A DNA stretch of 32,097 nt from Thermoflexia bacterium. Lineage in GTDB: Bacteria; Chloroflexota; Anaerolineae; B4-G1; DUEL01. Both the position numbers and the translations under genes were made by a program. Below the pieces are notes generated by a model. It had not been told where the DNA came from, did no database searches, and worked only from the letters and a program-made list of their open reading frames with translations. Positions 31,976 through 32,097 of the stretch are shown here, piece by piece (the first letter of the stretch is position 1; each line of letters starts with the position of its first letter). The DNA lies in the NCBI GenBank assembly GCA_011192125.1, contig DUEL01000041.1, forward strand, positions 1 to 32,097. The letters are read 5' to 3'.

Positions 31976-32097
31976 AGCGTCTTGTCAAGTGGTGTAAATT
32001 TGATGGTGCTTCCGGTGGGTGTAGACGATAGACACTTTCTCGAGTTCAACCTCCTTGCATCCCCTCCGGGCAATTGGACTGCCCTGGAGGTCCCTTC
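31976..32097 (-). mobile_element. Possible insertion-sequence end with the 3' end of a reading frame
   Basis: The sequence after copy D (TTAGCGTCTTGTCAAGTGG then TGTAAA) resembles the ends of IS256/Mutator-type elements as I remember them. On the minus strand a frame is open from the window edge to TGA at 31987-31985 and encodes 36 residues ending EKVSIVYTHRKHHQIYTT. A second minus frame is also open, so neither the frame nor the family is secure. If correct, an element has inserted into repeat copy D. Confidence 0.3.

Noticed and set aside
1..32097. tRNA, rRNA or CRISPR array
   Set aside because: No cloverleaf with a TTCRA-type T-arm, no rRNA-like sequence and no regularly spaced direct repeats were seen in the intergenic regions; this was by eye, not by a covariance search.

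Overview
The window is GC-rich, densely coded bacterial DNA. It most resembles a member of the Chloroflexota (Anaerolineae/Thermoflexia-like). The reasons are soluble and membrane histidine kinases with long GAF arrays, a mixed-substrate-type phosphofructokinase, lipoproteins with a Thr-Pro linker after the lipobox, an intein-containing DnaE, and no outer-membrane or LPS genes. This placement is inference from gene style, not from a marker phylogeny.

Layout. (1) 110-4359, minus: a compact operon asnS > Nudix hydrolase > GNAT acetyltransferase > metallopeptidase-like lipoprotein. (2) 4562-16058, plus: a long, tightly coupled operon that starts at a clear promoter divergent from asnS. Its order is dGK-like kinase, 7TM 6xGAF histidine kinase, dCK/dAK-like kinase, 3xGAF-PAS histidine kinase, AlaX-type alanyl-tRNA editing protein, a metallo-beta-lactamase-fold protein without its metal histidines, and a membrane TPR protein. 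(3) 16091-17398, plus: a 90-residue protein and a chymotrypsin-fold protease that carries the same domain at its N-terminus. (4) 17486-18784, minus: a UMF1-type MFS transporter. (5) 19137-22014, plus: an exported HEXXH metallopeptidase and glutamate racemase. (6) 22102-23917: a gene-poor stretch with a YtxH-like protein, a small gene of unknown function under a promoter with a LexA-type operator, a small two-helix membrane protein and several repeat elements. (7) 23938-26294, minus: two paralogous phosphofructokinases separated by a 134-bp inverted-repeat element. (8) 26423-31749, minus: dnaE, interrupted by a 426-residue intein with a LAGLIDADG endonuclease, coupled to a YbaK-type tRNA deacylase. 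(9) 31890 to the right edge: another copy of a dispersed repeat and possibly the end of an insertion sequence.

Themes. Deoxynucleoside salvage is wired into one transcription unit with two large sensor kinases, with no response regulator in view. There are two separate mischarged-tRNA editing factors plus AsnRS. Intergenic spaces are unusually rich in palindromic repeats of at least three families, found at both window edges and between genes. No rRNA, tRNA or CRISPR array was recognised.
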